From Gaeumannomyces sp. JS-464 (taxonomy: Eukaryota > Ascomycota > Sordariomycetes > Magnaporthales > Magnaporthaceae), in assembly GCA_002197995.1 (NCBI GenBank), contig NGZR01000006.1, positions 2,928,105 to 2,992,104 of the forward strand: DNA of 64,000 bases, read 5' to 3'. Below the pieces are notes generated by a model. That model saw only the letters and a list, made by a program, of their open reading frames with translations, did not search any database and was not told the DNA's origin. Positions 41,815 through 53,372 of this stretch are shown here, piece after piece. Both the position numbers and the translations under genes were made by a program. Positions within the stretch are counted from its first letter, which is position 1. Every line of letters starts with the position of its first letter.

Positions 41815-44489
41815 GAGGCCCTTCCCGGGCACGCACCCTTTTTGCTCCCACACGCATTCCACCCCGATATCGGCGCGGATGGACTTTTCTATGGCGCACC
41901 CATATAAACGAACATGGGCTTTAATGCAGGCAGGCGCTCGATCAAAAAAGGGGAAGTAAATAAAAGTTATCGCCAAATGCATTTTATTAGTAAAAAATAA
42001 AAACCCGGTGTTAAACCTCCAAATTACACATAAAAAGTTAAAGGGCACGGCGTTAAAGGCAGGGTGGCCGGCGTTAAGGGCAGGGGAGTGCCGAAAGTAA
42101 AAGCCGGACCCTCGTCAGCCTCGTTAGCCTCGTCACGTGCATCCAGGGAGGCACCCAGTTCGTGTTAAAAGTAATCCCGCCTTGCGCTAGCCCGTATACC
42201 CGTGCGGGCGCGGGTGCGAGGCCTTGCCGCCGGCGCCTCGTTAAACGGGCCGGCGCTTGGAAGCCGGCCTTTCCTAACCCCAACCGGCTTTGTAACTCGC
42301 AGTAAAGGGTCGTGCGTAAAACGACTGCCCGGGTGCAGCCAAAAGCTATTTACGGCGGCGATTTGCAGGCCAGGGGCTTGCGGATCCCGGCGTTAAACCC
42401 TTTGCAGTGCAATAAGCTCGTGGGGGCAGGGCAGGCCGTATTGCGCACGCGTAAAGTTGGTGCAAGGGCCGATATTTAAGCCGGTTGGGTGCTTGCGGGA
42501 GGGGAACGTTAATAAGGCACGGAGGTTAATTTGTTCGAGGAAATTAAAGCACCATAACAACGCTCGCAAAAGGAGGGCCCCTGCCCACGAACTGCCGGCG
42601 TAATCCCACTTTACGCGCGCGTGGGAAGCCCGTTAGCGGTCCTTAAAAGCCGCGATTTTATGCCCCGTTTGCAAGCGAGTTGCCTGTTTAACTTGGGCTA
42701 ACGTTGATCGAAAGGAAAGGTCGTACGTTTTAAAGGATCCGTAATTCCCTTCGGCGTCGGCGGTATTAATTACGCCTTAATTAGGGTTGTATTTGGTATA
42801 GCAATAAGCCCACTGCCGTCGGGAAAGCCAAACAGTTTGTTGCAAATAGTTAATTAAGCTCGTTTATTTAAAAAACTTTCCTACAAGCTTATTTATGGCT
42901 TCCTTATGCGTTTAACGGTTTTTAGCATAAACGACGTGCTTTTAAAAGGTAAAAAAGCCGGCCCGGGTATGGGAAACCTCGTTAGGGTCGTGTTAGTAAG
43001 CATCCAAGCTTTAAGCAAACCAGATTTGTTGGTAACTGTTATTAAGGGTACGTAAATCCTCCTCGTTAACCTTGTTAACCTCGCTTTCGTTAAGGCCCGG
43101 CCCGGCCCTTAACTTTCGCCGGGCCTCGTTTTGGGAGTTTTAATTAGGCGATCCCTTAAGGGTTTCCGCGGCCGCAAATTTGCTCCATTTTTTTTTATTT
43201 AAAGGATAACGTCGGCGTTTATATAATAAACGCAAAGCTGCATTTTTGCGAGGGGAAAACGGGCTTAAAAGCCGGTGCGCAAGCGGGAATTTAAATCCGT
43301 AAGGGCGACTTTAAGGGCGGGGATTTCGAAGGTTAATAAAAAATCGCGGAGGGCACCAAAAAGCCAAAGGAAAGTCGCTTTTATCTCGTTGTTTATTAGC
43401 CCCCAAAAAGCCGGTATCGTCGTGCGTTCGTTAGTTAGGATTACAACCGTTAAAAGGTGCATATTATTGCGGTTCGTCTTATAAGTAACGTCGATTTGGA
43501 GGCAGTGCGGGTTGGCTTAAAGGAAAAGGACGGCTTTTTCGTATGCCCAGGTAACGCCGGCAAAAGTGGTAGTCGTTTTTGGATTTCCCTAAAGGAAATC
43601 GGGCGGGTTAAAAGCTTTAAATACGACTTCCAAGTCGCTTAAAACTCGCATTAAAACCGCGGCAGGTTTATATCCGTTAACCTCCGCCTTTTTATAAACC
43701 GCTTTATATTTGTATAACGTTAGTAGGCTTTAAAGCACGGTAGGAAAACGGGCCCGGCAAAAGTCGAATATCGATCGCGTGCGGACGGTAAAGTTTTCGA
43801 ATAAAGGGTGTAGGAACCTCCAGTGCCTATTAGTAAAAGCCGAGGCTTGTTAGCGAACGAAAGGCCTTATTGCGTTAGGAGGGAGGCGACCGTGGCCTTA
43901 GTGGATAAAACTCGTTATTTTGGCGCTCCAAAGGCTTCCGTTAGCCTTAAGGCGTTGCATAACAAAGCCGTACGTGTAGTTGGATATTTGGAAGGTGCTT
44001 GTGCGCAAACGAAAGGCCCGGGAAGCCCGCGGCCGTAGCCGGAAAAGGCACCCGGCTTTAAGCTTTTTAAAGCCCTAAAAGTCGGATTACGATCGCACGG
44101 TTGTTACTTGGATCCCCTCGGCGTCGAAATAGGCGCTTATAGCTTGCATAAGGGCCTCGTAAGTAGGGTAAAGGGTTAAAAGGACCCCTACGGGGTTGGC
44201 GGTTTAGGGGAGGCCGTCCTAATCCGTTAGGGGGGGTTGCAGCTTCGTTAAAGGCCGGCTTAGCCTCGGCGGGAATCGAACCCGCGGCCTCGTCGTCGTC
44301 GTCGCTCGAAATCGTAATTACTTCGTTTATGGTGGCGGTTGTTAAAAAATGGATTAAAAATGGCACTAAGTTCAATTTGCAAGCAAAATTACGTGGGCTG
44401 CGAAACCGGAAACCACAGGCATTGCACGGGCCAAAAGTGGGGCGGAGTGCGTGTGGGAGCAAAAAGGGTGCGTGCCCGGGAAGGGCCTC
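41815..44489. mobile_element. TIR DNA transposon, copy 2 (2,675 bp, well preserved)
   Basis: The ends are inverted repeats of about 51 bp with two mismatches, starting GAGGCCCTTCCCGGGCACGC and ending GCGTGCCCGGGAAGGGCCTC. Both flanks carry the identical 8-bp duplication TTTTTCTC (41807-41814 and 44490-44497). The body aligns with copy 1 but keeps many more G and C. No open frame exceeds about 130 codons and none is recognisable as a transposase. The longest candidate (44067-44462, minus strand) reads ITISSDDDDEAAGSIPAEAK. It therefore looks non-autonomous, or belongs to a family whose transposase I do not recognise. The 8-bp duplication points to hAT-like integration. Confidence 0.9.
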
Positions 44490-44630
44490 TTTTTCTCACC
44501 CATTTTCTGTCCTGCCTCCCGTAACGTTCTTCGCGTCCGCTGCCTGTGCCGGTGCGCAGATAAAAATGGTGAGGTGACCGTGACATCATAGTGTCGGCCA
44601 CGAGCCCCGCACCACCACAATCCAATCAAG
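44490..44630. other. Spacer between transposon and tRNA-Asp
   Basis: 141 bp of unique sequence beginning with the right-hand target duplication TTTTTCTC; nothing else seen. Confidence 0.6.
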
Positions 44631-44702
44631 TTTTTGGTAGTATAGTGGTCAGTATGCGAGCTTGTCACGCTCGAGACCCGGGTTCAATTCCCGGCCGGAA
44701 AG
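44631..44702 (+). tRNA. tRNA-Asp (GTC)
   Basis: A 72-nt cloverleaf. The acceptor TTTTTGG/CCGGAAA has two G-T wobbles. The D arm contains GTATAGTGGTCAGTA, a strong A box. The anticodon stem is GCGAG/CTCGC-like, with loop CTTGTCA and anticodon GTC at 44664-44666. The T arm CCGGGTTCAATTCCCGG holds the B box. The discriminator is G44702. No intron. A T-rich Pol III terminator follows (T run at about 44709-44716). The A- and B-box sequences match the conserved fungal tRNA-Asp. Confidence 0.93.
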
Positions 44703-44876
44703 ACCTTCTTTTTTTTCTCGCCTTTTTTTTTTTATCTTTATTCGTTCATCTTTGTTTTATAAGCTTATTCCACTCATTTTCGTATTATCCACGAGCATCC
44801 ACGATTGTGTTCGTACTAGATCTCGTTGACTTTTTTTTATATTTTTTTTTAACATTTTACTTTATCCTACAGTCTT

Positions 44877-45869
44877 CTATAACGCCCTTTGTTCCCTCTC
44901 CGCCTGTACAAACTCCATTATCCTTTCGGCCGCCCTCATTCCCGTTTCCATCTGTGTTTCTGCCGTGGCGGCGTTAATGTGCGGCGTGCTGACGGCGCCA
45001 AGCTCCCATAAACGCCCATACCTCTCCTTGCTCGGCGGCTCCTCTTCGTGGCAGTCGAGCCCGGCGCCCCAGATCAAGCCCTCGCCCAGGGCGCGCTCGA
45101 GGTCCGCCTCGTTGATGATGCCGCCGCGTGCCGTGTTAATAAGGATGGCAGTCTTGCGTATCAGCCGCATCTGCGCGTACGAGATCGGGCCCCTCGTCTC
45201 GGGCGTCAGTAGCGTATGCACCGTGACGGCGTCGGCCGACCTCAGCACCTCGACCGAAGTCGCCCTGGTGTGGGGGATGTCGGCCCGCGCGTCGGGCGGC
45301 AGGAACGGGTCGTAGGCGACCACATCGGCCTCGAAGCCGCCGCGGAAGATGCCGGCGACCTGGCGCCCGATGTTGCCCATGCCCAGGATGCCGATGGTCT
45401 TGCGGTGCAGCAGCAGGCCCGAGCACGTCTCCTTGGGCACCAGCTTCCCGGCCGCCTGCCTGGCCGCCACGGAGCCGACCTGGCGCGCCACGGCCGAGGC
45501 GAGCGTTAGGACCAGCTCGGCAACGGCGCGCGCGTCGACGCCGGGCGTGTTGAGGATGGAGATGCCGCGGGCCGCGCAGGCGGCCGCGTCGATCTTGTCG
45601 ATGCCGACCCCTTGCTCGCCAATGGCGCGCAGCTTGGGGCAGGCCGGGATGTCGGCGGCCGTCACGTACGAGCCCCTGACCAGCAGGTAGCGCGCCTCTT
45701 CCCTCCACTTGCCATGGTCCGGGTGGCTCTTTGTGATTGCGTTGAAGTTGCGCTTGCAGTAGGCCATGACCTCGGGGTGGAAGTCGTCCAGCATGTACAC
45801 TGTCGGCTTCTCGTGCGCGACGGGCGCGCTGGGCGCCTCGGGCGAGTCTTGGATGAGGGCGGGCGCCAT
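44877..45869 (-). CDS. D-isomer-specific 2-hydroxyacid dehydrogenase (phosphoglycerate-dehydrogenase-like), intact
   Basis: A 330-residue single-exon NAD(P)-dependent dehydrogenase. The Rossmann motif is TIGILGMGNIGRQVAGIF (GMGNIG at 163-168). Catalytic residues are visible: Arg248 in INTARGGIINEADL, the Glu in GLDCHEEEPP (275-277) and His297 in STPHINAATAET. An N-terminal substrate-binding half contains GEQGVGIDKIDAAA and TPGVDARAVAELVL. It lacks the long ACT/regulatory tail of serine-pathway 3-phosphoglycerate dehydrogenases, so it is a short PGDH-like or general 2-ketoacid reductase. It is convergent with tRNA-Asp, and its promoter borders the RIP desert that starts about 300 bp upstream. 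The frame is clean, unlike many neighbours. Substrate is not predictable. Confidence 0.9.
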   Translation of the reverse strand: MAPALIQDSPEAPSAPVAHEKPTVYMLDDFHPEVMAYCKRNFNAITKSHPDHGKWREEARYLLVRGSYVTAADIPACPKLRAIGEQGVGIDKIDAAACAARGISILNTPGVDARAVAELVLTLASAVARQVGSVAARQAAGKLVPKETCSGLLLHRKTIGILGMGNIGRQVAGIFRGGFEADVVAYDPFLPPDARADIPHTRATSVEVLRSADAVTVHTLLTPETRGPISYAQMRLIRKTAILINTARGGIINEADLERALGEGLIWGAGLDCHEEEPPSKERYGRLWELGAVSTPHINAATAETQMETGMRAAERIMEFVQAEREQRAL

Positions 45870-45952
45870 TGGGGAGGGTGTGGTTGGTTCAGGGAGCGTC
45901 TTGTCTGTCGTGCTGGTTACAACTGGTCAGGTCTCGGCTGCAACAAGCTTTG

Positions 45953-46170
45953 TGTCACGGCCAGTAGGGCCTTGATTGTAGATAGAGGAGTTGGGACTGG
46001 AGACCCTTATCGTCAGATAAGGACGGAGGCTCCGCAAGGTGGATCCCGCACAGAGATATCTCAGATCTCTGCAGGGCTAGGCCTCCGGCCTCCAACCTAC
46101 TTCGAAATATCATCTTTCTGCTCCTCCAATTTCTTTGCCCTCGATTGCGTTAACAATTGGTAGCAACTCC
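45953..46170 (+). repeat. Candidate unRIPped LTR end plus primer-binding site
   Basis: GC-balanced sequence beginning with a possible TGTCACGG (45953) and ending GCGTTAACA at 46155. It is followed by ATTGGTAGCAACTCCGG (46156-46172), which looks like an LTR end and a tRNA primer-binding site. The composition changes abruptly just after it. The left boundary is a guess and no partner LTR was found downstream. Confidence 0.4.
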
Positions 46171-49100
46171 GGAAAACCTAAGCGACCGGCGCGAACGTGA
46201 TCGCGGAGATTAATCACGTCCCCTTTTACTTACCCTTTCTCCCGGATTTCGCAAGCTTAAAGCGGCGACGATCCTTTTTACTAATGCAGGTTTAAAGCGG
46301 CGTTGGATTTACGTTTGGGCAGGCTTAAGGCGGCCCATAACGCTTTACTTTACGCTTCCCCTTTTACTAATTATCCACCCCGCTGTTGCAAACTTAAGGC
46401 GGCTTTAGCAATTACCAGTTATTTACTTTGTTAACGCAGGTTTAAAGCGGCGTCGATAATTACTAGCACTTTTCCTTTTTTTTCCCCGCTTGCGGTAATA
46501 GGCTCGCACTATCCGGATCCCTTTTTTAGGGCTGCAAAAAATATCTTTCCGTTTTTCGCGTTAAACTTTAGGCGGGCGTTAACATTTAAATTACTTTACC
46601 CTTACCTTATCCTTTTGCTTCCTCGTTATTATAGCCGATTTTCCAACCGCAAAGCTTTTACAACCTGACAAAAACAATCGAACATCGGCAAATACGCTTA
46701 TACCAAACACGATGCCCGGGTTTTTAATTTTAAAAGCGATTTTCCAATGCCTTATCGGGCCGCTACCCACCTATTACATAACGATAATATGCATTTCGAA
46801 AAGGCTAAACGGATTAACAATCGGTTTAAAATAACGCAACCACTTCCGGGCATTAAGCAATTTACCAAACCTTTTGCTACCGCAATAGCTTTTAACTTTC
46901 CATTTAACGATAATTACAATTTTAAATACGATTTTACTTGAAATATTCGCTTTAGCAAATTAGCATCGGTTATTTACCACTCATTTCGTAAAAAGCGCGA
47001 AATTACGTTTAAACGGTTATAAAAAAAGCTTCGTTTTTTTAATTTGCTTTTTAACGCTAGCCTTTTCGGTTTGGTTTAATAAAAAAACCATCCGCCGTTT
47101 AAAAAACCAAATTAAGCATTACGAGGACCGTTTTTTCCGCGCATTCGAAAAGCTAAAAAGCTTTGCTTAAAAGCAAAATAGCTTAAAATAATTACAATAG
47201 GATTAAAATAAGCTTATAAATTAAATGATAGCTAAATTGGAAAACATCGAAAATAACCGCGAGCGTTTCCGACGTTTTAAATATAAGCGTTATTACAATT
47301 CCCACGGTTTGCAATTGGTTTATAACCGCAATTATGCCCCATTTTTAAATATAAGCGAAGCACGTTACCGTTTTTAAAAAGTCCGACGTAAATAAACTCG
47401 AGCTTATAACGCACCGGCATAGTTGTTACGCGATAACCAAAACCCTTTTTTTAACGCACGCGCCACTTTTTTTTATAATAACGGTTACGTTAAGCTTAAA
47501 GCATACCGCGGACGGCCTAATACGAAAGCATTTCGTTTTAAACCTTAATTGCTTTTAGTTAAACAAACCTACGTGATATATACTATTACGGGCGGTAACG
47601 GAAACCCGTTAAACCCTTTGTTTTTTTTTAACGATAACGATAACGGAGGAGCCCTTTTTAACCGAAAGCCAAAAAACCTCCGCTTTGCTTATTAAAAAAC
47701 CCTCGTCTTTTCCGGTTTACTTTTATCGATACCTTTTAACAGGATTTAATTCGAAGTAAAAGCAACCTTTACGTTTTTTTGCCGAAAAATAAAAAAAACC
47801 GAAATTAAAATTAAAACCAAAACGTTTAAAAGGATGTAAAAAACCGCGCTACCTGTAATTACAAGTAATAAACAATTAATACTTACGTATTTATTCGCTT
47901 TAACGGAAATCGCTTTTTTTTAAGCGAAAAATAATCGAAATTTTCGATTTTTATTAAAAAAATCCCGATAATTAAAGCATTTTGTTCGATTTTAAGCTAA
48001 CAATTTTTACAAACGTTTACTTTTTTACCGAACGGATTGAAACTTTCCGCGAAAACCTAAACACGGTTTAAAATGTTAATTATTAGCTGTTTAACCTTTT
48101 TTAAACCTTTTTTAGCGGTTTAGCAGCCATTTAGTAAAGCAGCTAATTTAATCGTAAAAAACGCGCCATTTTAAAAGTTTAAAGCCTAATAGCAATCCTT
48201 ATAGCTTTTAAGCGACAATCCGTTTTAAACGCTAGTAAAGCTATTAAGCTTTTTATTAAAACGATTTTTACCTTTCGAAATTTAGCTATAAACGAATTCG
48301 CTTTATACTAATTTGTTTTTAAAATGCTTTGTTTTGCTAAAAGTATAAGCATTATTTAAAACGGTAATTAATACGGCATTATAATTTAAATTTAAAACCG
48401 TTTTAATTTAAGCATCCAAACGCGGTTAAAAGCTTTTAAATCGACAAAAACTTGCGTTAAATACCTTCGTTATATTAAAAAAAACAATTTAATACTAATT
48501 GCCGTAGCCTGGAAGCATTATCCTAATATTATAGCTAAAAAACACGACTTTCGCAGCAAAGGCTATAATAACGATTATAATAGCAAGCGCGATAATTACA
48601 ATTTTAACAAGTTTGGCAATCGCTTTTACGATAAATCCCGTAATAAACGTCGGGATTATAATCGAAATTACCGCTATTTAAATTTTCGCCGTTACGATTT
48701 TCGCCATTACGATTTTCGCCGTAATTTTAACCGTAAAAATTATTATCGCGATAAAAATCGCGATTATAAATTTCGCGATTATAAACGAAACGATTATAAA
48801 AACCGTAATAACGTGGTTTACTAATAAGTGGGACAAATTAGCGAGTAGGACACGCGACGCGACAACGCGACACATTATTTTTAACAACCGATTTTTTTAT
48901 TAAGCAAAATATTAAATAAAAGCGACGAAAGCCGGGTAATTTTTACCTTTTAAACTTTGCGATCCAACTTAAAATTAAACACTTAAAAGGCTGCGAAAAT
49001 TTACTCGGTCGCGAATTCGACTTTAGCGCGTTAAAAACACGGCTAACCTGCTCGACGCGATATTATGCCCAAATTACGAAAATTAACAAATTCCGAAAAA

Positions 49101-52100
49101 AAGGCGCTTATTAAATACATATTCGAGTTAAATTTTCGCGCATTCCCTCCTCGGCTTTTTAATGTTAAAAATATAGCCAATCGACTACTCGCCGAACGCG
49201 ACGCGAGTACCGTTAGGATTAACTGGGTTGCGAAGTTCGTTAAACGCCGCCCGGAGCTCGGTATGCGTTAAATTCGAAAGTACGATTACCAAAAAGCTAA
49301 ATGCGAAAATCCCAAGCTCGTTTTTGCGTGGTTCGACTTTATACGGAACATTGTGGATAAATATGGCATTTAAAATAACGATATTTATAACTTTAACGAA
49401 ACCGGCTTTTTTATGGGCATAATCGCCGTTGTTATAGTTATTATAACGTCGGAAAGCCGTAGTAAAGCAAAGCTGGTCCAGCTTAGCAACCGGGAATGGG
49501 TTACAGTTATTTAAAAGGTTAACTATTACGGCTAAGCGATTTCTTTTTTTATTATCGTTAAAAAGTAATACCATTTAGCTAATTGGTATTCGGAAACCGG
49601 CTTTTTACGCGATTAAGTGATTGTAATAAGTTTTAACGGGTGAATTACGAACGAGCTCGGTTTAAAATGGATTTAGCATTTCGATAAACACATTGCAGCT
49701 TATTTTACGGGTTTTATCGTTTGTTAATGCTAAACGGCTACGAAAGTTACTATTCGACGAATTTTAAGCTTTATTGCTAAAAATATAATATTGTTACGCT
49801 TTGCATGCTTTCGCATTCGTTTTACTTTTTTTAACCGCTTAACGTTAAGTGTTTTAGCCCGTTAAAAAAGGCGTACGGTTAACAAATCGAAAACTTAATA
49901 AAATTGCACGTTAACCACGTAACTAAGGTTAAGTTCCTTTCGGCGTTTAAAACGGCATTTTTTAATTTTATAATTAAAGGAAATATTTAAAAAGGCTTTC
50001 GAAAAGCTGGCTTTGCTTTTTTTAATTCGGATTCGGTTTTAAAAAAGCTGGATGTAAAGCTACGAACTTTAACTCTTTTAAAAAAGCCTTTAAACAACGC
50101 CGAACTTTAAACTTTTAAAACGCTGCGGATAGTTAAAAAAGCAATTTCGCAATTCGAACATATTAAAACTCGAATTACTAATTACTAAAGCAGCTTTCCG
50201 ACACTTATGCTAACGGTTGTAAACCAAATCGCAAAAAGGACGAAAGCAATAATGTATAAAGTAGCCCTTTTCCGAGCCGAAGTGTTTACGTTTAAAAAAG
50301 CGAACGAAACACTTAGCAAACGCCGAAAGGCTAAAAAAACACGTGTTTAATTTGGAAGGTTACTTACTATTAAAAAGGTACGAAATGTTTTAAACTAGCA
50401 AAAGTTAAATAAACAGCTATAATAAAAAATGCGCGATTATAAGGGTTAAAAAAAAAGGGCGTTAATAATTCGTTAACGATATAGCACTTGCGGCAAAACT
50501 GGACACAATGCGCGCATTTGTTAAAAAGGAGTAAAAATGTCCGATATATACAGTTTTAAATAGTTTAAATGGATTTTTGGCGTTGTTAAATAAGCATGGA
50601 CTTAATTGTTTAAAGGTTAAAGTGGCGTATTCCACTCGCTAGTTTGTCCTACTTACTAATAAACCACGTTAATTGTAAAAACGATTATAAAAAAAGTGGC
50701 AGCCGTAACCGTCGTAATAAAAATCGCGATTATAAACGCTTAAATTATAAGCAGCGTAACCGAGTTTATAACGTTAAAAAACGGCGACGCTAGCGCCGAA
50801 AACTCGCCGGTTAACCAAAACGACGATAATAGCGTTTTAAACGCTGTAAAATCCGTCGACGCGGATAAGTTTTACGCTATTAAAAAGCGTGCGGGGTTGC
50901 ACATTTGCAAACGTTATAACGTCGTTACTTTTTTTCGCAATTTGTTTTTTACTTATTTTACCGTTTACTTTAATAAGCCCGTTTATTAAATTAACGAAAA
51001 AACCTTTACTTTTTAGCAGTTTATAAAAACAAACGTTATTAAAAAAGCTACTAAAGTCGACTTAAACACAATCGCATTAAGTGGTTACTTTTACGCTAAA
51101 ATAACGATCCGCTTGTTTTTTAATAGCTAAAAGATTTAAATTTATGCTAATTCCGGTTTTAGCTAAAACCTAATAATTATCGGCTTTTTTCGTTATTATA
51201 AGCATAAGGTTTATAACGTAAACGACTTTAACGTTTAACCTATCCTTTTTAAATAAAACTTCGAGCGTTTTAAACGTATTATTAAATTTACATGCGTTAC
51301 TTTTTACACGTTTAGCTATTACTTTAACGGCTTTCCCGCCGTGCTTAAGCAATTAGCTTACGTTTAAATCGTTAAGCATTTAGCTACGGGCATAATTTTT
51401 AGCGTTATTTTTTTTAAATTTCGAAAAGCTTCGATTAACTTTGCGGCCGATTTAATTAACTTTTTTTTAAACCATTTCCACGTTTTAATCGCTACAGTTA
51501 AAAAAGGCATTGCAATCGTCCGAACCGTTAAAACTGCTAGCGCCGTCGTAATCCCGGCGTAGCAAACTATCGCAATTTTAGTAAAGTACTTCCCGCTCCC
51601 CAAAAAGCGCACGTTTTTTTATAAAGGAAAACCATTTTACTGCTTTTAATACCGTAGTTAACTGTAATATTAAACCCGTATGCTTAGCGTATAACGCTAT
51701 AAGTTAACTTATGCGATTTATTAAAAACATACGTATAATTACCATTCGAAAGCATACGAACCAAATTTATTAAATTTTTAATTTTAAAACAGCTTTTAAA
51801 GCTATTACCGGTATAACAGCACTAGCCGCCGCTGTTATAAGCCACTAAGTTAAATATAACGCCGAATACGGCTTTAAAATCTTTTCGACCTTTTTTTTTT
51901 TTTAAAACATCTATTGCAAACAAAGCTTTTTAAAACGCCGGTTTTAAACCGATTATTTTCGAAGTAATTCGCATTGCTAGTTTCGGTTAAGGCAAAAAAA
52001 AGATAATAACGTTAAACGTGCAATTAAACCGTAATTTTCGCAAATTAAAAAGGTCGATTAAAAAAGCACCATTTGCGGGTAAATGCCGAAATTAAAAAAA

Positions 52101-53372
52101 CTTAAAAGCTAAATAGGCGTGCCATTTTATATTACTATTTAATTAAATTTACAATATAATATTAGGAGGAGAAAAGGTTAAAATGCTTACAATGTTAAAA
52201 AAGCTTCCTAAAAAGCTTAAATTTGGATTAAACGTTAACATTTTATTAGGAAACTTTATGTTTAACCTCCCGGGGTTTTTTCCTCGTATTTCGAAAAAAA
52301 AGCAATATTCGTGCTTTTAAAAAGGCATTTTACATTTTAACTAAGGATAAAATCTACGTATATAACGGAAATTTAACGAAAACCCGGATTTTTAAAAACA
52401 TTTGTAAACGCGTAAATATTTAGCGCGATAAAAAAACGATTAATATTTTTAAAAACGAATAAATAAAAATCCCTTTTATTAAAAAATAGTAAAACTAAAA
52501 CGCTAAACTATTTAACCGATTTTATCCTATTACTCGCAAAAATAAAAACGTTATTAACAAAACGCACGATAAAGTTAATAAATAAAAACGTTTGGAATTA
52601 ACTACGCTACACTTTTCGCGTTTTTTTGTTTCGTTATATAGCGCATAGCTTACGGCTAACTTAAAAGTCGTATTATCGTTAACCTTCGCCAACTTAACAA
52701 AATTTTAATTCCGAACGCGTACTTTTTTCCTTTTTAATAAAACGTTATTAACGCATTAAAAAGCAAAAAGTACGCTACTATTATTAATATTACCGCCTTT
52801 TTCTTTTAGTTTTTTATATACCCAAAGCATTAAAACCGGCTTACGATTTTAAGCTATAAAAATTTTAAACGCTCGCGTATCGCTTTTATAAATTAGCGGA
52901 ATTTATTTGCTTACGTTTAACGTTTTATGGATAACTTGCTTCGTTTTTATAAAAACTTTTACCGTTATTTTGTTAACGATATTATTATTTTTTCGAATAA
53001 CTTTTAAAATTATTAAAAGCATTTAAAAGAGATTTTTGGATTTTTTTTAAAGCAAAAGCATCGCGATTTCTTTTAAAAAAAGCTTTATTAGCTATTTAAA
53101 CGTCGAGCTTTTTAAATTTTACGTCGACGCTTTTAAACTTTTAACCATTAAATTTCGGGTGCAAAACTTCCGCGATATCGTTTTTTTTAATACTTTTAAG
53201 TTATTAAAAACCTATTTCGGCAGTACTAGCTTTTTCCGATTAATAATTTCTTATTACGCTAAAATCGCCGAGCTTTTCCAAAAACGCAAAGTTTTTTTGT
53301 TAATTAAAAGCCGCAAATAAGGAAAAGCGAAAAGAAATTTACGTTAGCATTACGCGAAAAGCATTAAATTTA
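46156..53372 (+). mobile_element. Ty3/gypsy-like retrotransposon relic, extremely RIPped
   Basis: The plus strand carries gag-like remnants, including a basic nucleocapsid-like region rich in Tyr, Asn, Arg and Asp (about 48550-48808, for example RYLNFRRYDFRHYDFRRNFN). This is split by the Fot1-like element and resumes after 50671. Reverse transcriptase/connection remnants lie at about 52960-53370 (VNDIIIFF where a YVDDIIIFS motif is expected; SYLNVELFKFYVDAF; LLKTYFGSTSFFRLIISYYA). Stops are nearly all TAA and TAG. The leader at 46250-46450 has repeated TTAAAGCGGCG-like units. No usable ORF remains. Confidence 0.75.
48811..50669 (+). mobile_element. Fot1/pogo-like Tc1-mariner transposon, RIP-inactivated
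   Basis: 1,859 bp with TIRs of at least 44 bp (starts ACGTGGTTTACTAATAAGTG; ends in the inverse, TAAACCACGT), flanked by TA duplications at 48809-48810 and 50670-50671. The transposase relic starts near 49065 (MPKLRKLTNSEKKALIKYIF). It has an HTH region (RLFNVKNIANRLLAERDAST and FVKRRPELGMR) and a DDE-domain start IYNFNETGFFMGI (D-to-N in the usual NFDETGF). Further DDE pieces include WITNELGLKWI-stop-HFDKH and LARXKRRTVNKSKT. It interrupts the gag nucleocapsid region of the surrounding gypsy relic. Confidence 0.88.

Noticed and set aside
44262..44300. GGGAATCGAACCCGCGG, a reversed tRNA T-arm/B-box, also near 21210
   Set aside because: No A box, acceptor stem or anticodon arm can be placed at the right distance; it is part of the TIR element in both copies.
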